Below, one piece after another: positions 1 through 5,837 of a DNA stretch of 11,308 nucleotides. The position numbers and the translations under genes were made by a program. Under the pieces are notes generated by a model that was not told the DNA's origin, searched no databases, and saw only the letters and a list, made by a program, of their open reading frames with translations. This DNA comes from JASLPR01 sp964496475. GTDB lineage: Bacteria; Chloroflexota; UBA11872; VXNJ01. Numbering within the stretch: position 1 is the first letter of the stretch; every line of letters starts with the position of its first letter. The stretch is from NCBI GenBank assembly GCA_964496475.1, contig CAZBZS010000063.1, positions 1-11,308 of the forward strand. The letters run 5' to 3'.

Positions 1-134
1 CGCTTGAAGGTCTTCCAGAAGCCGCCGTCGCGGAACTGGCGATGATGCAGGATGATGGCTTCAGGCCCTATTTCGCGTCGGATTTGCCGCATGGCGTCGG
101 GCATGTCCTTGGCGGCGAACTTCTTAATCCTCAT
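1..134 (-). CDS. flhF: FlhF flagellar GTPase, N-terminal part (runs off the window)
   Basis: FlhF is an SRP-type GTPase that helps place the flagellum and promotes assembly of the export apparatus at the membrane. The minus-strand reading from the ATG at 134-132 gives 44 residues that begin MRIKKFAAKDMPDAMRQIRR. They continue with a GPEAIIL segment and a GGFW segment, which is the usual FlhF opening (MKIKKF...M.EAM..I..ELG.DAVIL......GGF). The GTPase domain lies outside the window. The ATG overlaps the TGA of the upstream FlhA remnant in an ATGA arrangement, as expected for an intact flhA-flhF junction in an operon. The identification rests on the N-terminus alone, but the match is distinctive. 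Whether the full gene is intact cannot be judged here. Confidence 0.85.
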   Translation of the reverse strand, partial: MRIKKFAAKDMPDAMRQIRREIGPEAIILHHRQFRDGGFWKTFK

Positions 135-388
135 CGGTCGATTCTGATCACGCCTTCAGTGGTTACGCTGGCGCCGAGGGATATTTCAGTATAGGCGAGC
201 ACTACGAGGTTGGGGATTCGACGGCGGGTCATGTTCCGCACACCAGGGCGCACCTGCTGGGCGCAGAGGAAGATGGGCTGGCCGCCAGCGGGGACGGCTT
301 GATCGGTGAGTTCGCAGGCGCTCAGGAGGATGAGGCGGAGGATGGCGAGGGCAAGAAAGAGGAGATCGCGGCGGGGCGGATTCGAGGG
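131..388 (-). pseudogene. flhA: FlhA C-terminal remnant, no start codon
   Basis: The frame is open from a TAG at 391-389 to the TGA at 133-131, 85 codons. It contains no ATG, GTG or TTG until about codon 50. The last 50 or so residues read GGQPIFLCAQQVRPGVR, then RRRIPNLVVLAYTEI, then a short tail. This matches the end of FlhA, the export-gate membrane protein of the flagellar type III secretion system (G..PILLCSP.VR...R.L..R.LP...VLSYNEL). Full FlhA is about 680-700 residues, so roughly 90% is missing. The first 30 codons (RRDLLFLALAILRLILLSAC) are hydrophobic and could be FlhA sequence or a FliP-like signal peptide joined in. With no start and no upstream FlhA body this cannot work as FlhA. 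The alternative is an assembly deletion in a gene that is whole in the organism. Confidence 0.7.
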
Positions 389-433
389 CTAATCAAGCCG
401 GGGACCTTCGCAGCGTCGCGGAGCTTCCCGAGG

Positions 434-1222
434 CTAGGAGTTATCAGGCTCGCTCGCTTCCCCGGAGCTGGCAGCCGGGGTTGGGCTCTCGGCCAGAACG
501 CGAAGGCGCTCGGCGACGTCCTGGAAGGGTGAGGTTTCGCTGTCAGTGTCCGGGGGGATGGGCTGGGATGGGGATGGCGCGCTGGTGGAGGCATCGTCTT
601 GATCGCCGCCTGCGAGCACGTCTTCAAATTCGGAGGAGAGGGCGCCGGAGCGACGGCGCAAATAGCGCATTTCATCGGGGTCGTCGACTTCGCTGAGGTT
701 AGTGAGGCTCGCACTGGTGGCGCCGATCACCAGGATGCGGTGGCCCAGGTCGAGGGTATGGATGGTCTGATCGGGTCCTATGTTCACGGTGTCGAGGACG
801 GTGAACGAAGATGACGATTGGACGGGCTGATCGAAAAGTCCGAATCGTGCCCGCAGAAAGCGCAGAACCCAAGCGATGACGACGATGAGACCAGCAACGA
901 GTCCGAGTTTCCACGCCATGTCGAATAGCAGAGGCAGGATGGGGGTGTCGGGACGGGTGGTGAGAGTGGGGTCGACGACGCGGGTATCGGGTGAACCTTC
1001 GGGAAGGACGACGGAGGTCAGGCTGACAGTGGAGAGGGCGACGGTGACGAAGATGAGCAAAACGCCGATGAAGATCGCGAGCCAGAGCCAGCCGCTGGAC
1101 CAGAGAGAGGACTGGCCGCGTCGACCGGAGGGGAAGCTAGCCCAGGGACCAGCCCGGCCGCCGGAGACGCCAGTGGACCGGCGGCTGAGACCGGAAGTCC
1201 AGCTCGAAAACTGGCGCTTCAT
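434..1222 (-). CDS. fliO: FliO-like flagellar export membrane protein
   Basis: FliO is a small membrane protein that assists assembly of the FliP-FliQ-FliR export core. This 262-residue product has a hydrophobic segment at about 45-65 and a second at about 103-122. A FliO core follows at about 142-180 (VLDTVNIGPDQTIHTLDLG, then ILVIGAT), matching the family pattern of a short beta domain that begins V.E...LGP.Q.... and ends with LLVG.T. The acidic, Pro/Ser-rich tail from about 190 is probably disordered. It is longer than most FliO proteins because of the first membrane segment and this tail. The start ATG at 1222 lies one base after the fliN stop, so the two are probably translated together. 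The normal next genes (fliP, fliQ, fliR, flhB) are missing: an FlhA remnant follows within 45 bases. Confidence 0.75.
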   Translation of the reverse strand: MKRQFSSWTSGLSRRSTGVSGGRAGPWASFPSGRRGQSSLWSSGWLWLAIFIGVLLIFVTVALSTVSLTSVVLPEGSPDTRVVDPTLTTRPDTPILPLLFDMAWKLGLVAGLIVVIAWVLRFLRARFGLFDQPVQSSSSFTVLDTVNIGPDQTIHTLDLGHRILVIGATSASLTNLSEVDDPDEMRYLRRRSGALSSEFEDVLAGGDQDDASTSAPSPSQPIPPDTDSETSPFQDVAERLRVLAESPTPAASSGEASEPDNS

Positions 1223-1223
1223 C

Positions 1224-1670
1224 TCAGGTCAGTGTTTCTATTCGCTTTTTTGGATGCATTATGTCTGCGATGCGGACACCGAAATTATTGTCGACAACGA
1301 CGATTTCGCCGGTGGCGATGGGCCGGTTGTTGACCAGGGTGTCGACGGGCTCGCCGGCGAGCCTCTGCAATTCGACGACGGCGCCGGCGCCCCGGCCGAG
1401 AATGTGGCGGATGGACATGGTAGTGCGGCCGAGTTCGACGGTGAGTTCAAGCTGGACATCGGGGATGAGGTCGATGTTCTGCTGGTTCTGGGCGTCACCT
1501 TCGTCGTCGGCGGCGAATTTCACAGGGCGGATTGCGGGGGCGTCGCCCAAGTTTTCGCCTAGCATGGCGGTGGTGCCCAGGGGTTCGTCATCCTGGGCGG
1601 CCATGGCCAGGGCATTCTCGAGATCTTCTTCCGTGGATGAGGTTTCGATTTCTTCAGTCGTTGTTACCAA
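1224..1670 (-). CDS. fliN: FliN flagellar motor switch protein
   Basis: FliN forms the lower C-ring of the flagellar switch with FliM and FliG. It sets rotation direction and helps dock the export apparatus. The 148-residue product has an acidic low-complexity N-terminus (1-65) and a complete SpoA/FliN domain at about 66-144. Typical stretches are VQLELTVELGRTTMSIRHIL, LAGEPVDTLVNNRPIATGE and VVVDNNFGVRIADI. The length is usual for FliN proteins with an N-terminal extension. The longest reading starts at a TTG (1670-1668) that overlaps the stop of the upstream FliM tail (TTGGTAA), which suggests translational coupling. No good Shine-Dalgarno is visible there. ATG codons at residues 23 and 36 are alternative starts that would keep the whole SpoA domain. 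Confidence 0.9.
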   Translation of the reverse strand: MVTTTEEIETSSTEEDLENALAMAAQDDEPLGTTAMLGENLGDAPAIRPVKFAADDEGDAQNQQNIDLIPDVQLELTVELGRTTMSIRHILGRGAGAVVELQRLAGEPVDTLVNNRPIATGEIVVVDNNFGVRIADIMHPKKRIETLT

Positions 1671-1792
1671 TTCACGGCGGCGGTTTCGTCGTTCATGAGG
1701 GCTTCAATCAGACCCTGAGGCATCTCATAGTCCTTTGTAACCTCTTCTATCTTAACGGCGTAGTGCTTCCTGGTGGTCCGAGGCCGGGCGGT
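1664..1792 (-). pseudogene. fliM: FliM C-terminal tail remnant
   Basis: The last 42 codons before the TAA at 1666-1664 include HFTARPRTTRKHYAVKIEEV followed by an acidic tail. This resembles the very end of FliM, for example the Bacillus pattern KFKALPG..GKKAAVKVTSV, and fliM is the gene expected directly before fliN. FliM is normally about 320-350 residues. The frame stays open further upstream, and a TTG at 1957-1955 would give a 97-residue product. I cannot recognise the residues before the FTARP segment as FliM: there is no SpoA beta-strand pattern and no GDV.L.L motif in its usual place. An inverted repeat also lies inside that stretch. I therefore read it as a FliM remnant with an unassigned 5' part. 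It could instead be a small unrelated gene, and the assignment rests on one short motif. Confidence 0.45.
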
Positions 1793-1884
1793 GAAGTGCG
1801 TCCGCTCGGGCGGGATCCTGCCGAACTCGTCAAGGAACTGAAGGACGGCGAGGGCGCGGCTGCCGAATCCGCCAGGTAGATGGG

Positions 1885-1931
1885 TATCCAACCTCAGGAG
1901 AGGGACCGCGACGGCCGTCCATGGTTGGATA
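1885..1931. repeat. Perfect 9-base inverted repeat around a 10-base palindrome
   Basis: TATCCAACC at 1885-1893 is the exact reverse complement of GGTTGGATA at 1923-1931, with 29 bases between. The loop contains the perfect palindrome GACGGCCGTC (1910-1919). No T-run follows on either strand, so it is not a standard intrinsic terminator. It could be an operator in a divergent spacer or simply chance: a 9-base repeat at this spacing is expected about once or twice in 11 kb. Confidence 0.35.
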
Positions 1932-1942
1932 ATCGGGTAAAG

Positions 1943-1948
1943 GATAAT
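1943..1948 (+). promoter_or_regulatory. Possible -10 element for the holB unit
   Basis: GATAAT differs from the consensus TATAAT at one position and lies about 70 bases ahead of the first small ORF. No TTGACA-like -35 box sits 16-18 bases upstream, so this is only a weak candidate. Confidence 0.2.
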
Positions 1949-2018
1949 GTTCCTCAACCCGCAGGATTGGGGTGAGCTAAGCAAGGGGCGTGTTTGCGGG
2001 TGAAGGAGGGTGCCGGTT

Positions 2019-2093
2019 ATGAACGACAAAGTGCGGCAAAACGCGGGACATGAATGCCCGGCGCCGGCACCGACGCCGGGATGTGCGATATGA
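2019..2093 (+). CDS. Candidate small ORF (24 aa) upstream of holB
   Basis: An ATG at 2019 follows a strong Shine-Dalgarno (AAGGAGG, 2003-2009) at a good distance of 9 bases. It opens a 24-codon frame: MNDKVRQNAGHE, then CPAPAPTPGCAI. The product has two cysteines and a Pro/Ala-rich stretch, and I recognise no family. The stop TGA (2091-2093) overlaps the ATG of the next tiny frame, which in turn abuts holB. This suggests a translated leader or a coupled small protein. The ribosome site is the best evidence for it. The length alone is well within chance. Confidence 0.35.
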   Translation: MNDKVRQNAGHECPAPAPTPGCAI

Positions 2094-2119
2094 GACGCGA
2101 GAGATGGAGGAACTGCTAA
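2090..2119 (+). CDS. Candidate 9-codon leader ORF directly before holB
   Basis: ATG at 2090-2092 overlaps the stop of the 24-codon ORF (ATATGA). It reads MRRERWRNC and ends with TAA at 2117-2119, immediately before the holB ATG at 2120. The holB ribosome site GGAGG (2106-2110) lies inside this frame. Translation through it could therefore affect access to that site. It is too short to call as a gene on its own. Confidence 0.2.
   Translation: MRRERWRNC
2106..2110 (+). promoter_or_regulatory. holB ribosome binding site
   Basis: GGAGG ends 9 bases before the ATG at 2120 and supports that start, which also places the conserved GEWRVAGH opening at the N-terminus. Confidence 0.7.
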
Positions 2120-3091
2120 ATGGGTGAGTGGCGGGTGGCGGGCCATACGAGGGCGGTGCGGTTGCTGCAGGGAATGATTCGACGCGGCCGCGTGGTACAC
2201 GCCTATGTCCTGGTGGGGCCGGCGCACTGTGGCAAGACGACGCTGGCACGTGAGTTCGCGAAGGCGCTGAATTGTGAGGGTGAGGACGCCCCGTGTCAGG
2301 TATGCGAACCGTGTCGCCGGATCGAGGTGCAAGAGGACTTTGATGTCGTCGAAATCGAGGTGCAGCCCGGAAAGCAACGGATTCAAATTGACCAGGTGCG
2401 GGAATTTCATCGCCGGTCGGCGCTGACGGCGACGGGAGCGAAGTACAAAGTGGCGATTGTGACGCAGGCGGAGCGGATGTCGGAGGAGGCGGCGAACGCC
2501 TTCTTGAAAACGCTGGAGGAGCCGCCGCCCCGAACGGTGATGCTGCTGGCGACGCCGAGGCTGAATCTGCTGGCGGCGACGGTGGTATCAAGGTGCGTGG
2601 CGATTACGCTGGGGCCGGTGGAGCGGCAGGAGTTGCGGAAGTTGTTGGGGGAACGGGGTGCGGTGTCGGCGGAAGCGGAAGAGATGGTGCTGGAGTATGC
2701 CGAGGGAATGGCGGGTTGGGCGGTGGGGATGGTCACGGACGGCGATCGGCTGGAAGAATTCAAGGGGCTGCTGAATGACTGGAAAGAGGTGCTGGGCGGT
2801 GCGGCGACGGCGCGGGTGCTGCTGGTGGACCGGCTGGCCACCGATAGAACGGTCGCGCTGGAGGCCTTGAACGTGCTGGCGAGGTACTATGCTGTGGTGG
2901 CGAGGCGGATGTGGGGAGCGACGGAGTCGCCGTCCTCTTTGAACCGGCCGCCACTAGCGGAAGTCGGGGCGTGGGCGCGGAACGTGTCGGTGGTTCGCAG
3001 GGCCATGCGAGCGCTGGCAGCGAACACGCTGGTACGGCCGACGCTGGAAGACATGATGATTTCGATGAAGGCTCCCCGGGCTCCGTTGTAG
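2120..3091 (+). CDS. holB: DNA polymerase III subunit delta prime
   Basis: Delta prime is the rigid stator of the clamp loader that places the beta sliding clamp on primed DNA during replication. The 323-residue product opens with the typical W.V.GH..AVR.L pattern. It has a P-loop at 33-41 (GPAHCGKTT), with the GKTT core kept but an unusual AHC in the variable part. A four-cysteine zinc site follows at C52, C59, C62 and C65. A degenerate Walker B region lies at about 111-118, and the SRC motif with its arginine finger is at 157-159. The FLKTLEEPP stretch at 128-136 is diagnostic of the DnaX/HolB family. The C-terminal third is the divergent collar domain. Length is normal. DnaX gamma/tau is a close relative, but the length and the yaaT neighbour favour HolB. 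Confidence 0.93.
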   Translation: MGEWRVAGHTRAVRLLQGMIRRGRVVHAYVLVGPAHCGKTTLAREFAKALNCEGEDAPCQVCEPCRRIEVQEDFDVVEIEVQPGKQRIQIDQVREFHRRSALTATGAKYKVAIVTQAERMSEEAANAFLKTLEEPPPRTVMLLATPRLNLLAATVVSRCVAITLGPVERQELRKLLGERGAVSAEAEEMVLEYAEGMAGWAVGMVTDGDRLEEFKGLLNDWKEVLGGAATARVLLVDRLATDRTVALEALNVLARYYAVVARRMWGATESPSSLNRPPLAEVGAWARNVSVVRRAMRALAANTLVRPTLEDMMISMKAPRAPL

Positions 3092-3124
3092 CCGGGCGAG
3101 AAGGCTAGGCAGAAGGAGGCGAGC

Positions 3125-3128
3125 GGAG
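3125..3128 (+). promoter_or_regulatory. yaaT ribosome binding site (two candidates)
   Basis: GGAG at 3125-3128 lies 6 bases before the GTG start at 3135. A stronger AAGGAGG at 3113-3119 lies 15 bases away, which is longer than usual. Either supports translation from the GTG. Confidence 0.5.
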
Positions 3129-3134
3129 ACTCCC

Positions 3135-4022
3135 GTGCCAAACGTGGTAGGTATCAGATTTAGACGCAGCGGCCGGCTGTACTACTTTGACCCGGCGGGC
3201 ATCAGCTTTGCGGTGAACGACTACGCGGTGGTGAAGACGTCGAATCACCTGGAGATGGGACGGGTGGTGCTGGCGGAGACGGAATTGGCGGAGGAGGAGC
3301 TGGCGGCGGAATTGAAGGCGGTGGTCAGAAAGGGGACTCCGGAGGACGAGGACCAGCTTGACCACAATCTGCGGCAGGGTGAGCGGGCGCTGGACCAATT
3401 CCGGGAGAAGGTGAGCCTGGAGAGGTTGCCGATCGTGCCGCTGCAAGCTGAGTACAGCCTAGACGGCGCGAATCTGACTTTTCAGATTTCGGCGGAGGAG
3501 CGGATCGACTATCGGGCGCTGGCGCGGGATATGGCGGAGGAGTTTGGGACGCGAATTGAATTGCGGCAGGTGGGCCCTCGGGACCGGGCGCGAATCGTGG
3601 ACGGGGTGGGGCGCTGCGGGCTGAGTCTGTGCTGCTCGACGTGGCTGGAAGAGCCGGGGAACGTGACGGTGCGGATGGCGAAGGATCAGAACCTGCCGCT
3701 AAATCCGGCGAAAATATCGGGCGTGTGTGGGCGGCTGCTCTGCTGCCTGCGGTACGAACACGACATGTACACAAGCGGCCAGATACCGGAGTCGGAGGCG
3801 ACGGTGGTGGAGCCGGAGATGCCGCCGGAGATATTCCCGCCGCCCCCACCGGCGGAGGCGGCGTTTCTGGCCGGGTTGGAGGATAGGCAGGCAGAGCGAC
3901 CGGCGCTGACGGCGGGAGACTCGGGAGAGAAGCCAGCCGGCCCGGTGGGGGAGAAAAGATTGCGCTCGTCGCGCCGAGGACGGCGGCGGCGGAGTCGCCG
4001 GGGGCGCAAGGGGCGGAGATAG
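3135..4022 (+). CDS. ricT: PSP1/YaaT (RicT) family iron-sulfur regulatory protein
   Basis: In Bacillus, YaaT/RicT forms the Y-complex with YlbF and YmcA. It binds iron-sulfur clusters and directs RNase Y to certain mRNAs. The 295-residue product has a complete PSP1 region (about 3-215). It carries the conserved cysteines C161, C166, C167, C198, C203 and C204, within GRCGLSLCCSTW and GVCGRLLCCLRYEH. The start is a GTG. Gene order holB-yaaT with a 43-base gap matches many Firmicutes and Chloroflexota. After residue 215 comes a family-atypical tail. It has a Pro-rich stretch (PPEIFPPPPPAEAAF, about 230-244), a variable linker, and a very basic end (about 275-295, nearly all Arg, Ser, Lys and Gly) that could bind RNA. 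Its RNA role is known for the family; the tail's role is inferred. Confidence 0.92.
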   Translation: MPNVVGIRFRRSGRLYYFDPAGISFAVNDYAVVKTSNHLEMGRVVLAETELAEEELAAELKAVVRKGTPEDEDQLDHNLRQGERALDQFREKVSLERLPIVPLQAEYSLDGANLTFQISAEERIDYRALARDMAEEFGTRIELRQVGPRDRARIVDGVGRCGLSLCCSTWLEEPGNVTVRMAKDQNLPLNPAKISGVCGRLLCCLRYEHDMYTSGQIPESEATVVEPEMPPEIFPPPPPAEAAFLAGLEDRQAERPALTAGDSGEKPAGPVGEKRLRSSRRGRRRRSRRGRKGRR

Positions 4023-4297
4023 GAGAGCCGGGGCGGATGCTGGAGGGCCCGCTGGGTGGGCAGTTTCGGCCAGCAGGTGGCGGGTTCTGCAAACATGCGC
4101 GCTTAACGGGTTCGCGACAGATGAATCAGCCCGAGGTGCGCCGTTCCGCCAGGTTTATTACACTTATGCTCCTGACGGGCTTTCGGGGACCGTTGGCGAC
4201 CTTACGGGAGGGAGATCCGCTCATCGCTCGGCTCCATTCTGAACCGGAACCCAACGCCACCTAAAATCGCCCCCCGCTCGATATTAGGGAGTCTTCC
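4023..4297 (+). promoter_or_regulatory. Spacer and probable leader of glnA
   Basis: No convincing gene is present: a 75-codon frame at 4037-4264 has no family features and no good ribosome site. Composition changes from GC-rich to mixed across the spacer. Candidate -10 boxes are TACACT (4159-4164) and TATGCT (4165-4170), both without a clear -35. A small possible fold follows at 4169-4210: outer CTCC with GGAG, inner ACGG (4175-4178) with CCGT (4190-4193). I see no sigma-54 GG-N10-GC match and no known riboswitch. Confidence 0.3.
4286..4291 (+). promoter_or_regulatory. glnA ribosome binding site
   Basis: AGGGAG lies 6 bases before the ATG at 4298 and fixes this start. The reading frame begins at the normal N-terminal length for glutamine synthetase. 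Confidence 0.65.
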
Positions 4298-5749
4298 ATG
4301 GCGAATAAACCTCAAGGAGACGAGCTGGTTCACGGTGTAATAGACTTGGCTAGCCGATCCAGTGTCAAAGTTGTTGACGTGCGATTCTGTGATTTATTGG
4401 GAACGTGGCAGCACTTTTCTATCCCAGTTTCTGATCTGTCTCCAGAATTCTTTGCAGTTGGGCTGGGATTTGATGGATCTAGTATCCGTGGATTTCAGTC
4501 AATAGATTCCAGTGACCTCATGCTGCTGCCAGACGCGGGAACCGCGATTGTCGATACGACGCTCGAAACTCCTACCCTGTCACTAATTTGTGACATTCAT
4601 GACCCTGTCAAGGGGATTCCGTATGGGAAAGATCCTCGTGGTGTTGCTAGGAGAGCTGAGGAGCATCTCAAATCCACCGGCATTGCGGATACTAGTTACT
4701 GGGGTCCCGAAGCAGAGTTTTTCATCTTCAACAGCGCTCGTTACGACAATGCTGCGAATGCTGCGTTTTTTGAAGTCGACTCAAACGAGGGCGCGTGGAA
4801 TACAGGGGCGGAAAACGATCTATTTGGGGAACCCAACTTGGGGCATTTGCCGCGTCACAAGGGGGGGTATTTCCCTGCTCCCCCCGTCGATCACTATCAG
4901 GATCTCCGTACGCAGATGATGCTTGCCCTTGGGGAAATGGGTGTTCAAGTTGAGGCTCATCACCACGAAGTCGGTACTGCCGGGCAGGCAGAGATTGATA
5001 TTCGTCGTGACACCCTGCTTAAGACCGCAGATGCAATGATGACCTACAAATATGTCATAAAAAACGTTGCTGCAGCTGCTAGATGTAGTGTGACGTTTAT
5101 GCCGAAGCCGATCTTTGGGGATAACGGGTCTGGTATGCATTGCCACCAGAGTCTGTGGAGGAACGATGAACCAATTTTCTTTGACGAAAATGGCTCCTAC
5201 AACTCGCTCAGTGATACAGCCATTCATTACATTGGTGGGCTTCTGAAGCATGCACCAGCTTTGCTGGCGTTCTGCGCGCCTACAACCAATTCATATAAAA
5301 GATTGGTTCCAGGGTTTGAAGCGCCAGTTTCCTTGGTCTACTCAGCTCGCAACCGTAGTGCTGCTATACGTATTCCCCTGTACAACAATCTTCCGTCCCA
5401 CAAGAGGATTGAGTTTCGTTGTCCAGATCCCGCCGCGAATCCATATTTGGCTTTTTCGGCCATGCTGATGGCTGGCTTAGATGGGGTGCAAAATAAGATT
5501 GTTCCTCTCGACCCGGTCGACGAGGATATTTATGAACTTGTCGGAAAAGGCCATACTTTTGCTTCGACACCTGGCAGTTTGGATGAGGCTCTTAACGCCC
5601 TTGAGGCGGATCATGCCTTCCTAATCGAAGGTGGAGTATTTAGTCAGGACCTGATTGATTCCTGGCTCGATTGGAAGCGGAATGAGGAGGCTTTGCCCAA
5701 CTCTATTCGGCCTACTCCATACGAATTCGAACTCTACTATGATGCCTAG
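4298..5749 (+). CDS. glnA: Glutamine synthetase, type I
   Basis: It makes glutamine from glutamate, ammonia and ATP in the cytoplasm as a dodecamer, the main entry of ammonia nitrogen. The 483-residue product carries every signature. GFDGSSIRGFQ is at 57-67, and the metal ligands E138/E140 lie in WGPEAEFF. VEAHHHEVGTAGQAE (218-232) holds E224 and E232. The ATP-site motif KPIFGDNGSGMHCHQS is at 270-285. RLVPGFEAP (335-343), RNRSAAIR (351-358) and IEFRCPDPAANPY (371-383) complete the active site. The YEFELYYD ending is typical of the GSI-beta group. Tyr412 in DIYELVG sits where adenylylated Tyr397 lies in E. coli, but the usual LYDLPPEE context is altered. Base composition is visibly lower in GC than both flanks, with many T- and A-ending codons. 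This suggests transfer or a special codon regime. Confidence 0.97.
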   Translation: MANKPQGDELVHGVIDLASRSSVKVVDVRFCDLLGTWQHFSIPVSDLSPEFFAVGLGFDGSSIRGFQSIDSSDLMLLPDAGTAIVDTTLETPTLSLICDIHDPVKGIPYGKDPRGVARRAEEHLKSTGIADTSYWGPEAEFFIFNSARYDNAANAAFFEVDSNEGAWNTGAENDLFGEPNLGHLPRHKGGYFPAPPVDHYQDLRTQMMLALGEMGVQVEAHHHEVGTAGQAEIDIRRDTLLKTADAMMTYKYVIKNVAAAARCSVTFMPKPIFGDNGSGMHCHQSLWRNDEPIFFDENGSYNSLSDTAIHYIGGLLKHAPALLAFCAPTTNSYKRLVPGFEAPVSLVYSARNRSAAIRIPLYNNLPSHKRIEFRCPDPAANPYLAFSAMLMAGLDGVQNKIVPLDPVDEDIYELVGKGHTFASTPGSLDEALNALEADHAFLIEGGVFSQDLIDSWLDWKRNEEALPNSIRPTPYEFELYYDA

Positions 5750-5758
5750 CAGCTTCTG

Positions 5759-5795
5759 CCGATCTACTAGCCTGGGGCAAAATACTGCAGATCGG
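5759..5795. repeat. Inverted repeat after glnA
   Basis: CCGATCT (5759-5765) and AGATCGG (5789-5795) are exact reverse complements separated by 23 bases, just after the glnA stop. No T-run follows, so a terminator role is unproven; it may stabilise the 3' end of the glnA message or be chance. Confidence 0.25.
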
Positions 5796-5837
5796 AGACC
5801 GTAGAGACTGAACGGGTGACGCCGTAGGAGACATTCA

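Larger units (their letters stand above)
1793..2018. other. Divergent spacer between flagellar remnant and holB unit
   Basis: No confident gene lies here. The minus frame of the FliM tail stays open across part of it, with a possible TTG start at 1957. The spacer holds the inverted repeat at 1885-1931 and two copies of GGATAAT (1927-1933 and 1942-1948). It must contain the promoter for the plus-strand holB unit unless transcription reads in from elsewhere. Confidence 0.5.

Noticed and set aside
876..1562. A 228-codon plus-strand frame
   Set aside because: It lies antisense to fliO and fliN, which carry clear family domains, and its translation shows no recognisable domain.
4075..4096. A sigma-54 promoter ahead of glnA
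   Set aside because: The GG and GC elements are 8 bases apart rather than 10, and no TGGCAC-type match is present.
4037..4264. A 75-codon frame between yaaT and glnA
   Set aside because: No ribosome site, no family pattern and mixed composition; treated as spacer.
5750..5837. An intrinsic terminator after glnA
   Set aside because: A 7-base inverted repeat is present but no T-run follows it.
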